DNA of 64,000 nucleotides from Vigna angularis (lineage: Eukaryota; Streptophyta; Magnoliopsida; Fabales; Fabaceae), in assembly GCF_016808095.1 (NCBI RefSeq), contig NC_068973.1, positions 7,250,501 to 7,314,500 on the forward strand. The letters run 5' to 3'. Below the pieces are notes generated by a model that was not told where the DNA came from, searched no databases, and saw only the letters and a list, made by a program, of their open reading frames with translations. Position numbers and translations under genes: made by a program. Numbering within the stretch: position 1 is the first letter of the stretch; each line of letters begins with the position of its first letter. Positions 11,703 through 22,621 of this stretch are shown here, in pieces.

Positions 11703-11959
11703 TTTTTAATGCTTTTAGGATTTGATAGAGTAAACCATGTTTTAGTTTCTGAATCTGTGAGATATTGTCATATTAATCTCTTCTGGTGTTCCTGGTTATC
11801 TTGGATGACTTGACTTGATAATCACAGCAACTCAAAGTAATTTAAAATTGATGAATTTCAACCAAATTAATTGCAACTTTTGGTCTTGTTCAATTATTGT
11901 ATTTATTTTTTTCAATTCAAACTAACTGTATCACTACGTTTTAACTCATTTTAATATAT

Positions 11960-12412
11960 TTAAATGTATAGATTACATTTCAATTCTTCTAGAGCTCCTT
12001 CACCGCTAAGAGTTTTCTTTGGAGCCTCCACAATGTCTTGGGTGCAGTTTTCATCAATTCCAACAACACCTTTTATTTCCCTCAACCTGTGTTCAGCTTC
12101 CTCCTTTGTATTAGAAACTAGTAAAAGCACTTTCCTGGCCTCACCTACAGATCCTTGCATGACTAAAAACCTAGGAGACTCTACCAATTTTAACATGAGA
12201 ATGACAAGAATAAGTGAAGGGATTGAAGGAACGGCCACCATCACTCTCCATCCAAGTCTCGATGACAATTTTTCAAAGAAATAATTTGCCATGTAGCCAA
12301 GCAAGAGTCCTATGTTGAGGGAAACTTGTGGGAGAGAGGTAAAAAAGCCTGTGGAAGAAGGAGGTGAAATCTCTGCACCGTAAACTGATACTGCTACCAG
12401 TGCAAAACCCAC
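11960..12412 (-). pseudogene. Polyol/monosaccharide transporter (PLT-like) exon fragment
   Basis: The 150-codon open stretch reads SVYGAEISPPSSTGFFTSLP, then NIGLLLGYMANYFFEKLS, LGWRVMVAVPSIPSLIL, VESPRFLVMQGSVGEARKVL and HRLREIKGVVGI. This is the middle of a major-facilitator sugar transporter closest in style to plant polyol transporters (PLT5-like). It covers roughly transmembrane helices 4-6 and the start of the central loop. The usual PESPR motif reads VESPR. There are no N-terminal exon and no second half of the 12-helix protein. The homology stops abruptly near 12415. It cannot encode a working transporter, although the retained stretch has no stop. Confidence 0.8.
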
Positions 12413-13923
12413 ACCAATTTATTAATTACCAATCATTAATTCCACACGAATTTCAAAGTGACCATTCTTCCTCCCTGATTTGAATTTTTTTAAACAAGAA
12501 CAGTTCTGAATTTAAAACTGATAGATAAAAATTATTTAAAGCACAAGTTGATTAAAATATTGCAGAATAAGATGAAGGAGAAACATTTCTCACAACATTT
12601 TTACTTTTGCGTTGTTCAGGAATTGGTGTCTGTCACCAACAATTATGATTACATTCTCTTCAAACACAACACACTTTGGGCGGAACTAATCTGTCTTACA
12701 AACAGAGCTAACTTGAACCTAAGTTTGACATTCACATATCCAAATCCATAAATATCCTCAATCTGACGCTTTCTCCCCGCCACTACATGTCCAGGTTAAC
12801 ACTTATCAGATCGCATCCAAGGAGAGACACAAAGATTATGAATAAAAGGAGTATGAAACCAAGAATCAATATTAACATACAATGATTTATCACCAGACAC
12901 AAAAATAGAAATTAGGTTAAAAAAATGAAGTTAGGTTTATCACAAGCTAAAACTCAAAATAACTCGTGAGAAGAAATAAACAGCTAAACTAGAGAGGAAA
13001 AACACTTACAATACTTGAATGAAGAAGAAAATGGCTCCGGAGAGAAGAGATGATTCCACGGAAATAAGAGAATGAGAAAGTTTCGAAATTAATGGATTCC
13101 ACGGAAACGGTGAACTCTGCAGACGAGAAAGGAGCTCGTGTGACGGTGGAAAGAAAGATGAGGAACCCGCGGGAAAAAAAAAGAAGAGAATTTCAAACTA
13201 CAAATTAAAGGTTTCATTTCCCGTTGTAAATATAATATAAATTTAAATTTTTAATAAGATAATGTTAGCTGTCATTACAGTATATTTTCTTTTATGAATG
13301 ATGGGAAAATAATCCTAAAGAATAAAGTTTTGTAGTTTTTTAAAAAAGAAGAAAATAAAAAATAAGAAAGAATAATTTTAAATGAATGTAAAAGATTTAT
13401 ATGATATTTACGAAAACAATCTTTGCTAATTAAGTTATTTACTTCTGATTGAACCACAGTAAAAGGTATAAAATTGTTTCTATATCCAACATGAAAGAAA
13501 TACATTATGCTGATAAACTTGTCTATTTTAGCTTGGATGAAAATCTTTCTTCCAGACATTGATTCAGCTTACTTAATTTCATAAGTTTTTATTTCTCTAT
13601 CATATTTGGTCACTTATTCCTCTATTTTTGTATGCCTTTATCCCTTGTATAGTTTTTTTCATGTGCTTTTGCATATCAGTTTATGGAAAAAAATAGTCTA
13701 CGAACACTTTGCACCAGCAGTCGACGATATTATTCGACAGACAAGGAAGGATGCTTTGTTACTTCCAGTTTCGTGATATCCTTCGTTACAAGGGATAAAA
13801 ATGTATCAAAAGATCACAGAATGGGTCAATCCGTCTCATTTTTGGCTTGGGCCATCAGTTGCTAAAAATGGCGGGTTGATGGGCTAATCCATCAACTTTT
13901 TTTTTCTTTAAGTATTTTATTTT

Positions 13924-13925
<2 letters not shown>
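12413..13925. other. Non-coding region with a leader-like minus-strand block
   Basis: Mostly AT-rich. From 13205 down to about 13010 the minus strand is CT-rich with the feel of a 5' untranslated exon, ending in a good donor-like ATTGTAAGTG. No coding exon that it could join was recognised apart from the transporter fragment about 600 bp further on. A link between the two is possible but unproven. Confidence 0.3.

Positions 13926-13975
<50 letters not shown>
13926..13975. repeat. (AT)n microsatellite
   Basis: TA dinucleotide run of about 50 bp. Confidence 0.95.
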
Positions 13976-13978
<3 letters not shown>

Positions 13979-13982
13979 CAAA

Positions 13983-14275
13983 CACTACAAGAAAATAAGA
14001 AAATACTGACTAAAATAAATGACAAAAATCAATCCCTAATTATTATAGTGACCAACATAAATCATATACTAAAACTTTTGTCATTGATGTTTGTAAATGA
14101 TTTCGTAACCAATTTAGTGATTGATGTTGTGTTCAATTTGGTGATTGATTTAGTAAGTGATTTGGTGATCGATTTTGTGACTGAAATTATGACCAATTGT
14201 GTAACTAAATTTTAAACATTTTAGTGATTGATATATCAATCACAAATTCAGTCACTAATATTAATTTTTTATATT
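13983..14275 (+). repeat. CACTA element end with TGATTGAT-type subterminal repeats
   Basis: CACTACAAGAAAATAAG at 13983 is a classical plant CACTA terminus. It is followed by many variants of a 12-15 bp motif (AGTGATTGATTTAGT, GGTGATCGATTTTGTGAC, GGTGATTGATTTAG) and the complement ATCAATCAC, a typical subterminal array. The opposite terminus ending in TTTTCTTGTAGTG was not found downstream, so the element is truncated or its other end has diverged. Confidence 0.55.
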
Positions 14276-14279
14276 CTAA

Positions 14280-15210
14280 ATTATTGTTTTAAAAATTTGA
14301 AAAAATTAAAAGATATTATGTATTTATACACATTTTCAAACATCATATCCTAATAACCTAAAAAATAGAGTTTAAAAAGCGTTTAAATAATGAGACTCTA
14401 TTCTTTTAATATTAAAACTATAAGGTGTAAATAGAAATTATATAGATGAGTTTTATTTCATAAAAATAAGAAACACATGCCATTTTTCTTCTCATTGGGT
14501 CATTTGTTTGATGATCATAAAGTTTCTAAAGGATTAGGGCGAGAAAATCTTTGTATTCAACCGATCAATTTGTCAAGAAGAGTAAATAAATTTCAGCTCT
14601 TTTTTAGGGTTCTACGCTTCTTCTCTGCATGTGACATTTTTCAGTTACATGTCCCCTCTAAGCTTTCTTCTAGGTTCTTTATTGATCAGCGGTTGTAATA
14701 CCTTGATCATGTTTCTGTTGCTTGTAGGTGCAATTAGTATCTTTAGAACTATGAGAGCAAATGTTGGACTTTTGAGCAGTTGAGCTTTCATCAGGCAAGG
14801 GAAGCTAGTTATTTGGTTTGAATTTGGTATACATGTGATATTTGATGTTTGTATGATGATGTGATAATTAATTTGTGAAATTTAATTAAATAGCGAAGAT
14901 TGGTATGTTAGGTGTTTAAAAAGGATGGTGTATTGAATTGAAAACTTATGCATGGTGGTGTGTAGTTGGCTTGATGACGTGAAAAATTATTTATTGAGGA
15001 ATTTGGGAATGTAGATTTAGTAAATCAGAGTTTATGTATTTTTACAGAACTTTGGTTTGGAATAAATTAGAAGGAGGGGAAGTTTTGCGCATAAAATGGG
15101 GGTTTTCACAGGTGCAATTATAAAATCATGATTTTGGGGGAAGTTTGCAGTTTTGAGAACTGTCTTGGGGCCATTTAGGATTTAATTGGCCTTTTATTGT
15201 ATAAAAAAAA
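14280..15210. other. Non-coding spacer
   Basis: No gene recognised. It has moderate TG-rich stretches (14700-15180) without a sustained reading frame. Confidence 0.45.
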
Positions 15211-15212
15211 AT

Positions 15213-15560
15213 CTGGTGAAAATCGTCTGGTAGTATTTGTCTGGTAATAATCGTCTGGTGAAAAGTTGTTTGGTGGTAAGCATTTGGTAAATCGTCCGGT
15301 AACGAGTTGTCTGGTGGTAAGCGTTTGGTAGATCGTTTGACAAGGAGTTGAACGGTGTTAAGTGTTTGGTAGATCGTCTGGTAAGGAGTTGTTTGGTGGT
15401 AAGCGTATGGTAAACCATCTGGTAAGGAGTTGTCTAGTGGTAATCATCTGGTAGATCGTCTGGTAAGGAGTTGTATGGTGGTAAGCGTTTGGTAGATCGT
15501 ATGGTAAGGAGTTGTTTGATGTTAAACATCTGATGTCTGGTGGTAAGCGTTTGGTGGTAC
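15213..15560 (+). repeat. 41-bp minisatellite
   Basis: Six contiguous 41-bp copies start at 15278, 15319, 15360, 15401, 15442 and 15483, each beginning AA(G/T)C and ending TTGT-TGGTGGT. Partial copies extend to 15213 on the left and 15560 on the right. The unit consists of shorter degenerate TCGTCTGGTA-like parts. Period length is exactly kept while bases differ by 10-25 percent between copies. Confidence 0.9.
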
Positions 15561-16640
15561 AAGTCGTCTTTCATGAACTAAGTTGTTTGGAATCTCGAAT
15601 TCGGGGTTTTGGATATCAGTTTTGGATGATCCTTAGGTCGTTTTGGGGGTTTTGAATCCTTTTGGAGCTGTTGGTGAGTGTTCCCAAGCTGTTTTCTTGC
15701 CTAATGTGTGTATCGAGCTTCTATGAAGAAAATTATGTTATTATGTGGTTGTTGTTTCCAGAATATTATAAAAGATTTTATACTTGAAATACTTTGAGTA
15801 TGTGATGATAATGATGATTGTTATGCGGTGATTAATTAAGATGTGTATAGGAATATTTATGGTTTGTGAACATGTTTATGTGTATGTTTATGGTTGATGA
15901 ATATGATGATGATGAGTATGTCTTGATCATGTGCATAGTAGATGGACGTAATTCCATGATTCTCGTGGAGAGATCTCATGGTGATGCTCTGTAGTGTTTG
16001 TATTATTGTAGGAGCTCAGCTTTGGGAGTTATCCTAACACTCTAATGGTCATCCATTCTCAAGTAGAAAGGGGGATCATCTGATGAAAGTGGCAGGAAGT
16101 CCTAGTATGGGGGCCTTTAGCTTGGGCAGAGGGCGTTTGAACGAACTAATCTTGTGCGGTAGCTTGGGATAGGCCAGTTGTTCCACCACTACAAGTATAC
16201 AACTCGTCATAACTCGACAATAACACATGTATCCGGATTTTGAGTCTAGATGTCTTAACTGTTTAGGTGTTGTGTTTGGTTGAAATGAAAATGTTATATG
16301 CTACTTCATGAATTTCATGTTTTATCTTTTTGGATATTAGCTTACCCTTTTTGTATTATTTGTTTGTGTTTTGTGTATGTTTAATTGATCACCTGATTGG
16401 TGAAAAATAGAGGTAAACGATGTTTCTATGGAGCAAGCACTAGGTGAAGATGGTGCGAATGTATAGATGTTTTAGTTTAAATGATTTCTTTTGATAGCTT
16501 AATAACCAAATTTGTAAATAATTTTGGGTTAAAAATTTGTATATAAAACTTGACTTATAATTATATTTAGATAACTGTAATATGGACTTTTGTGATGTTT
16601 TCTGAATAGTATATTACACTATTTTAATGGGGGTGTTACT
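15561..16640. other. Repeat-like non-coding region
   Basis: Contains mixed-composition sequence (15960-16250 and 16380-16640) reminiscent of a long LTR or untranslated retroelement region, ending with GGGGGTGTTACT. No coding domain, paired LTR or terminal repeat could be shown. Confidence 0.3.
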
Positions 16641-18396
16641 TGTATGACACATTTGTAATATGAAATATTTTGTAAATTTATAAAGGAAAGTTAAATAATT
16701 TTACATTAAAATATATTATTCATGTCTAAGTTTAAACAATCAAGCAAAGATAATGTTAAAAGTACAAAGATTCAAAGTTCATCAATAAACTTAATAAAGT
16801 TAGCTAAAAAATGAGTTATGATTCATATTGAAGGTTGTATATCCATCTTGTTCATCAACATTTATAATATTTTTTTGTTTTGTTAAATTTCTTTCTCATT
16901 ATTCAGCATTCTCTGTAGCATTCTCAGTTGAATATCATCTCTCACCGTTTGAATTGTCTTTAAGCGATTTTTTAGTTGTTGAATTTTATCTCTCATAGCA
17001 TGGGCCGATGATGAAGACTCTTGATATAAGTGTTTTCTAATTGTTTTGGTTGACTCTAATTAGAAATATTAAAAATTTAAATGAAAGTGACAAAAATTAT
17101 GTAAAAGGGTTGCTATTCTCATTTGTAGAGACAAATATTATTTTCAATATTCTTTTTCATCCTCATCAGAAAGAGAAACCTAAAAAGAAATTTAAGGTGC
17201 TCTGAATTTAGAAGATCACATACTTATTACTAATCTCATCATCTTCATTATTCTCAATAGCAAATTCAAGTAGGTTTCCGCATTCTATTTTCACCATAGA
17301 TTGAAAAATGGTTCACCAAGATTAATATTTGATTATGATATAATTTTAGTACTATAAATAAACATATTCTAACAATTATTTTATAATTTATAAAATTTAT
17401 ATACCAAAATAGGTATTATTTTCCTTTTTTATCTTCTAAGTGGAAAGTTTAACATATAAAAACAAGGATTTATTTTTTATCTATTTACTGATTAATTCAT
17501 TTTTATCATCACACAAAATATAACTAAGGATACAAATTCCTGTAATACAAATTTAATTTAAAGAAATAGAAACGATAATTGCACTCAAAAACATTTTTAT
17601 TAGCTATTTATTTTTAGAGATTATAATAAAAATATAGAAGTGTTTCAATTTTTGTGATTCTTTTCTTGACCCCCAAAATTTCTTAATTTTTTTTAATATT
17701 TAAAAAATTTAGTTGTGTGTTGTACATGCTTTTTGGTTATACATTATTTTTCTTTAAAATTCCAATTTCTGAAAGTATTTTTTATTTTATTTTGCATGAT
17801 AGTGCTATATGTATACTTTTCTCTTTTACTTTTATACAATTGTGAATTTATAAAAAAGAAGTTCACAGACAAAAAGAATTTAGTGACATATTTTATTGGT
17901 GAATATGTGAAATAATGTTATGAAATATTAGGAATAAAAAATATTAATTACATATCAAATTTTAATTAAAGCATTCTGTTTGTGTACATAAGTTTCCATA
18001 TTCTTTTTAAGAAAATTTTGTATCAATATGTTAATTAATTTAGTTTTGATCAATATGAATGATTTAGTTATTGATATGATAAATGATTATATTTGAAATG
18101 ATAGTATAACATGTTAAAGTCTCAAAATTTATAATAATACCCAACACGACTTTATTTAGAATGCACATAAATGTTTTTTTTTATTTTGATATATTATAAG
18201 TGCGTATAATAATTTCAAAAGAAATTGTCAAAATAATAAAAAATTAAAAAAAATAGTATAGTGATGAATACAATTTATTTATTTTTATTAAATTGAAATA
18301 TATCCTTGTTATCTAGCTTGTTTTTATAAAGAAAATATATTTTCTTAAATTGAGCTTAAAATCTAAGAATAGTTTTCAAACATGATTTTAGTACTA

Positions 18397-18399
<3 letters not shown>
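16641..18399. other. AT-rich spacer with a small coding-like remnant
   Basis: Apart from the minus-strand remnant at 16883-17061, only AT-rich DNA is seen. On minus at about 17310-17235 a short acidic stretch (LLEFAIENNEDDEIS) is followed by a donor-like GTATGTG and may be another exon of the same remnant. Confidence 0.4.
16883..17061 (-). pseudogene. Unidentified coding-like exon, predicted coiled coil
   Basis: About 58 codons without a stop follow an acceptor-like TTCTAATTAG. The translation has heptad-like charged/hydrophobic alternation (MRDKIQQLKNRLKTIQTV, LRMLQRMLNNEKEI) and ends at TAA. No start codon suits it and no family is recognised. It may be the last exon of a decayed gene or transposon ORF. 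Confidence 0.25.

Positions 18400-18445
<46 letters not shown>
18400..18445. repeat. (AT)n microsatellite
   Basis: TA dinucleotide run of about 46 bp. Confidence 0.95.
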
Positions 18446-18447
<2 letters not shown>

Positions 18448-20030
18448 AAAAAGTCTTATTTATATTCTATTATGTTTTGAACAATAAAAAGTATTAAGAA
18501 TTTTCATAATTTAAGTTTCAAACTAAAAAAACAATTGAGGATATAAAATTGGGATTGATTTAGCGAAATTTTGTTGCAAAGATTCAGATTCGTTTCAAAG
18601 AAAGTGTGTATTGCCCTTATAACATCTGTTCTGTTTCATTGCAGTGGTTTTGGTCCTTTCTCAAGTGCACACCCACGTAGTGTTTGGTCATTTGTGCCTT
18701 ACATTTTCTTGTTTCGTGTGCCATGGGTTCAGGCGTTCAGGTTTGGCTAAGCGGTTTTGCTCAGTCCAATAACGTTATCTCTCTTTTTGTTTTTTCTTTC
18801 GAGTTTCGGTCTTGTTTGTTGGTTTTATTGGGTTTTTTACTTCCTTTTTTTGCCCACGGTTTTTGTGGTAGACTGGTGGAAGCTACTGTGTAGTCTTCTT
18901 TTTCTTGTACTCTATTTGTTCATAAAAAAGTTGCTGGTTTTACTGAGTTTCTTATTTGTTCAATTAATTTGACAAATTGGGCATGCAAGTATTTGTTCCT
19001 AAGAATAAACATGAGAAGGATGAAGGCCACAAGAAAGGCTCAACTAAAACTCTTATTTTGTGGAGAAAGGTAATTATGAACAAACCAGTAATGATGGCAA
19101 TATTTCTGAAAAGTTGGATGAATAGGAGGGAATGCCTACTCCATATGTTATTTGTTACATAAAGCTTTTAATGTGTTTTGTGCTAGGACATTAGACCATC
19201 CAACGGTCCATAATGTTATAATGATTCACATTATATTCACGTAAACAACCCATAACAACAACCATTTTTTATAAGATACATTCATGTGAAATGTGTTTTA
19301 AAATAAGACATCACATTTTCAACGTTTAAAGGTTTAGTTATAGAAAGTTTTATGCTCAAAGTCACGTAACAGTCTTCACATTGAAACTACATATTGTATT
19401 ATGCATGTTTAAATACAATTCAATGTTATGTACATAATCTGTTTTTAAAATATTTTATTCTTAATCAATAAGAGCTAGAAATTATCAACCATTTTCTTAT
19501 CAAGCTTCTATGCTAGCATACATACAGGAATGCATAGAAGATTCCGCATAGACGACAAATATGAAGTAAAGATTATATTTTAACAAAATAGACGAATTTA
19601 GAAATCTATATAAAGAAATCAAAGAAGAACACAAGAATTTTTAACTTAATTTAAACTAATCAAATCTATATTTAAAAAGGAATTGAAGTTTAAATTTTTT
19701 ATTTTTTGTATTATTTGTAATGTTATTTTTTTCTAGTTTTAAATTCATGTCTAGCAAGCCATGATATTTTGAATTTTTTTTATACAATGTAGGAAGATCT
19801 TTTATCAAGGAGATTCATTTAACTATTGTAACCTAGATTGTCCAAATGATATGGAGAATATTAGAAATTTTGCTAGTTTTCAAGATAAGATGTTTTTCAC
19901 CCTAGTATCATATGATACAAGATGATATTAGACGACAATTAATAAGAAGTTTTAAAAATGATTTAATATTTTTGATTAATATTTTAGTAGATATAAGTAT
20001 AGACGCAAATGTTGATGAGAAGATACTGTA
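18446..20030. other. Non-coding spacer
   Basis: A GC-richer stretch at 18640-19160 has short overlapping open frames. One reads KHEKDEGHKKGSTKTLILW and is followed by a possible donor AAGGTAATT. None matches a known domain. The rest is AT-rich. Confidence 0.4.
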
Positions 20031-20260
20031 TAGAACAGAAAGTGGGGTGAGCGAGATGACGTGATGGTGTGGCAGGTGCTGACACGTTACTATTCATTAA
20101 ATAAGATGTCAGTACAAGCAAGGAAACCGAGGTTGAATTGGGTCCAGAGAGAAATTGTGGTCTCGAACACGTGGCATTCGTGTCTGCGTTTAGAACTTCG
20201 ACAACTTTAAAAGTGTAGCTTGAGTGGACCCCTGCCGCTGTAACCTTTTGGTATCGCATC
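20031..20260. promoter_or_regulatory. G-box/ABRE-bearing block
   Basis: An island of balanced composition in AT-rich DNA contains ACACGTGGC with the CACGTG core at 20168-20173, plus GATGACGTGA and CTGACACGTTAC. These are ABRE/bZIP-type sites. The block lies about 2.3 kb upstream of the Ninja-family gene and could be a distal element for it, or a decayed fragment from elsewhere. No gene is seen in it. Confidence 0.3.
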
Positions 20261-22050
20261 AAATCATTCAACCAGACAATTCCCTACCCTACCATCCGAT
20301 GTCTCAAACAAACTCCTTCCTTCCTACCAAATTTCTCACTTTGCACTTCCGCATTTTTCCTCAAATAACACTATTTTTGTAACAAATGGATTTCTCTAAG
20401 TTTGTTTTTCAAAAATTAAAAAGTTAAATATATTTTTAGTATTTAAATTTAACTATGAGATTCAAATACTTTCATGTTTAAAATTTTTATATATTTTGAT
20501 ATCAAACTTAAACATTAAATAAAATAATTATTTTAACAATATTAATTTTAAAATTTTAAATGGTATTTTTTATATTTAAGTTGTTTATACAATTTAGTAT
20601 ATTTTAATTTAAATTTAAAATTATTAAATTAAAAACTATATTATTTATTTTTAAAATTTGGAAAACAAAATGTATGATAGTTTAAAATATAAATAAAATT
20701 TAATTTTATTTAAAATTTAAAAAATAAAATTTAATTTTATTTGAAATTTAAAAAACAAAAATACATGTAATAAATAAATAAGTTTTAGATGGTTTCTGAA
20801 ACTGAAACATGGACAAAATCTACTTACATTCATTGATTTTGGCTTTTAATATAACTTGGATTTCCGTCCTTCCTAGTTCGTACTTCTTCCATTAAACCAT
20901 ATCAATGTTGCGTTTTGATTCATTCTTTATTTTGGCATTAGTTTCACGTACCTTAATTTTTATTACTCCAATATTATCCTTATTTTTTAATATAAAAAAA
21001 TAATATCTTCTAAAACTACATTTTACTATACTAAATTTAATTATATAATCAACTATATTATATAACATAATCAATTATATTTATATTAGTTGATTATATT
21101 TAGGTTATATATAAATACAATCTATTAGTTATGTTAGATAATAAAATTAATTATTCCTTTAAATTTATATTATGTAACAATATAAAATAATAATAATAAA
21201 AATAAAACAAATAAATAATAATGGTACAAAAATATTAAAAAATATAACAATAATAGGGACAAATCTTTTTATTTGTGTATTTGTTCATTCATTGTGCAAT
21301 TATAAAATGTATCTAGAATATTATTGAAGTAATATTTCCATCTATTTCTGATATCTCAATCCTCTTGTTGCTGCATCAATATTACATTTGATGCATTATG
21401 TGATACCTCTATCTGGTTCTTTTGATTTTGATCTTTTGAGATGGACGTTGATGTTAAAAATTATTTTGATAAAAAAAATTCATATATGACATTTCTCATA
21501 AACCCAGTTTGATAAATTACCTAAAATAGTACAACTAATCTCCATGATAGTCAAAATATAATAAAAAATTTAAATTATCATGTCTAAATTTCTTCTAACA
21601 AAGTATTTTCAATCTAAACACAACATTGGTAAGACTAACTTATAAATAAAGAATTCACACTACTTCAACTTTTTTTTTTACTAATAAATATAAAGCTTAC
21701 AGTCACATTTATATCTCTAACACATATTATGAAATTAAGGAAAAAATTGGTTACCAAATTAATTCCAGTATTTTAATTAAAATTTAAACTCATCTTCCAT
21801 TATCATAATTTGTAACTTAACAAAATGTTATAAATTTTTTATTAAAAATGAAATGACTTCTTTAATGTTGTAAATTGACCTTAATAATTTAAAAAGTTAA
21901 TTATTTGACATTATTTTGACAGCAAGATAAAATAGTTATATAAGTAAATATAAAAGATAACAAAAAATAATTAATGATAATGTCAGATTTAAAATAATTT
22001 TGGGCTCTAAAATATGATTGTTTTAACTTAAATTTAATGTGAAAGTTACG
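20261..22050. other. AT-rich spacer
   Basis: Very AT-rich, no gene or organised repeat seen. Confidence 0.6.
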
Positions 22051-22170
22051 TGGCATGGAAAAAGAAAGGTGTCGAAGAAGGGTCGTGCCTGAAAATAGCA
22101 GAGAGACGAGGCACAAGTCTACTGTAACCGTAGACGATGGGAACCCAACCTCTCTGTCTCCACTGATTAC

Positions 22171-22176
22171 CACGTG
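22171..22176 (+). promoter_or_regulatory. G-box (CACGTG) in the Ninja-gene promoter
   Basis: TTACCACGTGGAAC carries a palindromic G-box/ABRE core about 450 bp upstream of the start codon, in the expected proximal promoter. Known AFP-type genes respond to ABA through such bZIP sites. The same mode of control here is an inference. Confidence 0.45.
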
Positions 22177-22261
22177 GAACTTTTCAAATTCCTCATCGTT
22201 CACGAACTACATCCATGATCATTCAACACATTAACTCTAACATTAACATTAACATCAACAA

Positions 22262-22392
22262 CAAACATAATTTTCTCTCCTTCTCTTCTCTTTCTTCTCT
22301 CTCTCTCAACTCAACCTCTTTTCTTCTCATACTCTCCCTCAGATTCTTCCTCTCATACTTTTTGTTCTCTTTCTTCCATCCTCTTCTTTCTT
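22262..22392 (+). other. Pyrimidine-rich leader
   Basis: A long CT-rich stretch (TCTCCTTCTCTTCTCTTTC and similar) lies 230-360 bp before the start codon of the Ninja-family gene. Such tracts are usual in plant 5' untranslated regions near the transcription start. Confidence 0.45.
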
Positions 22393-22621
22393 TAAAATCA
22401 CCTGCATAACAGACACTGTATGCCACCCTGCCTCCATTTGTTTTCTTCTCTCAGTTTCCTCGCAAAATTTTAGTACAGTTCTTTGCATTTTTATAAATTT
22501 GCGTTTTTTCTTTCCAAGTGGGCCACCCGATTGTACTTTTGTGTCTAACGTGTTCATGCATATGTTTTCTTTCAGAGAGAAACCTGTTCGTTGAGGGGTT
22601 TTTCCTTTCTCCTTTGTTTCG

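Noticed and set aside
11619..11813. Open frames reading YIYIYI over the (AT)n tract
   Set aside because: Translation of a dinucleotide repeat; no coding evidence. The same applies at 63695-63928.
15194..15418. Minus-strand ORF rich in Thr and Leu-Thr-Thr-Lys phrases
   Set aside because: It is a translation of the 41-bp minisatellite.
15213..15560. CRISPR-like array
   Set aside because: Head-to-tail 41-bp repeats without unique spacers in a plant genome; a minisatellite.
16021..16640. Possible solo LTR of a gypsy element
   Set aside because: A GTTAC(T) end and the composition hint at it, but no TG start, target duplication or partner LTR could be found.
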